From: CAZOGW01 sp964579415
Lineage (GTDB): Bacteria > Actinomycetota > Acidimicrobiia > Spongiisociales > UBA5794
Reading direction: 5' to 3'
DNA length: 12,451 nucleotides
Assembly: GCA_964579415.1 (NCBI GenBank)
Contig: CAZOGW010000088.1
Span: 1 to 12,451 of the forward strand
Within the stretch, counting starts at the first letter, position 1, and the number at the start of each line of letters is the position of its first letter. A program made the position numbers and the translations under genes. Below the pieces are notes generated by a model. That model ran no database searches and was not told the DNA's origin. It saw only the letters and a list, made by a program, of their open reading frames with translations. This document shows, one piece after another, positions 12,350 through 12,451 of the stretch.

Positions 12350-12373
12350 CGCCGCGCCGGACTGGCCGCGGCG
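12350..12373 (+). terminator. GC stem-loop after meaB
   Basis: CGCCGCG (12350-12356) pairs with CGCGGCG (12367-12373) around a 10-base loop, starting one base after the meaB stop. There is no T tract. It could attenuate transcription before the next gene, but GC-rich stems are easy to find here. Confidence 0.3.
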
Positions 12374-12428
12374 CGCCGGATCTCCGATACTGGCGACCGG
12401 ATACCACGCCGTCCCCCGGGAGTCCCTC

Positions 12429-12451
12429 ATGTCCGACCTGGCCCTCTACGA
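12429..12451 (+). CDS. Start of a further gene, cut by the window end
   Basis: ATG at 12429 is preceded by GGGAG (12418-12422) with a 6-base gap, and the frame (MSDLALY...) is open to the window edge. A weak -10-like GATACT lies at 12386-12391. Only seven full codons are visible, so no product can be named. Confidence 0.5.

Noticed and set aside
11075..12430. Open frame of ~450 codons antisense to Nfu and meaB
   Set aside because: It spans two well-supported genes on the opposite strand, with a low-complexity Gly/Asp/His-rich product.
1..12451. CRISPR array, tRNA, IS element or prophage
   Set aside because: No spaced direct repeats of 25-40 bp, cloverleaf-like sequence, transposase motifs or terminal inverted repeats were seen. 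The only tandem repeats are the 7-bp units.

Overview
The window reads as chromosomal DNA of a high-GC actinobacterium. Four things point there: the strong G/C third-position bias in every gene, the TANNNT -10 hexamers placed 6-9 bases before start codons (leaderless genes), the pairing of ppk1 with a MutT1-type NUDIX/histidine-phosphatase fusion as in mycobacteria, and a MurA with Asp in place of the fosfomycin-binding Cys. A Thr-rich tail on one lipoprotein would fit an Acidimicrobiia-like lineage, but that is a guess. I see no phage, IS element, CRISPR, tRNA or rRNA. Apart from a small VapBC toxin-antitoxin pair this is housekeeping DNA, with no gap longer than about 175 bp.

Left part (1-3341): the end of a canonical aldehyde dehydrogenase overlaps a short ALDH-like protein that has lost its catalytic residues. 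A small lipoprotein follows. A 6-phosphogluconolactonase (pgl, minus strand) is then transcribed divergently from an alpha/beta hydrolase (plus strand). Three heptanucleotide repeat tracts sit at gene ends here: two TATCCAG x4 tracts flank the lipoprotein gene, and a GTAC-rich tract forms a hairpin at the convergent junction at 3305-3331.

Middle part (3339-9033): ppk1 and mutT1 form a minus-strand operon with overlapping stop and start codons (polyphosphate synthesis plus nucleotide-pool sanitation). Divergent from ppk1 is a second small lipoprotein gene. A TetR regulator and a VOC/glyoxalase-fold protein are divergently transcribed around a perfect 12-bp palindrome that overlaps the promoter. 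Next, on the minus strand, a small putative HTH protein is translationally coupled to a VWA-domain protein. A 15-bp palindrome lies entirely within the 17-bp spacer of that operon's promoter.

Right part (9034-12451): murA (peptidoglycan precursor synthesis), a RelB/VapB-like ribbon-helix-helix antitoxin with its PIN-domain toxin, an Nfu-type Fe-S scaffold, the methylmalonyl-CoA mutase chaperone GTPase meaB, and the first codons of another gene.

The best candidates for a second look are the split, catalytically dead ALDH partner, the HTH-VWA operon with its spacer operator, the heptad repeats, the TetR/VOC operator, and the Asp-type MurA. None of these amounts to a clearly new system on sequence alone.
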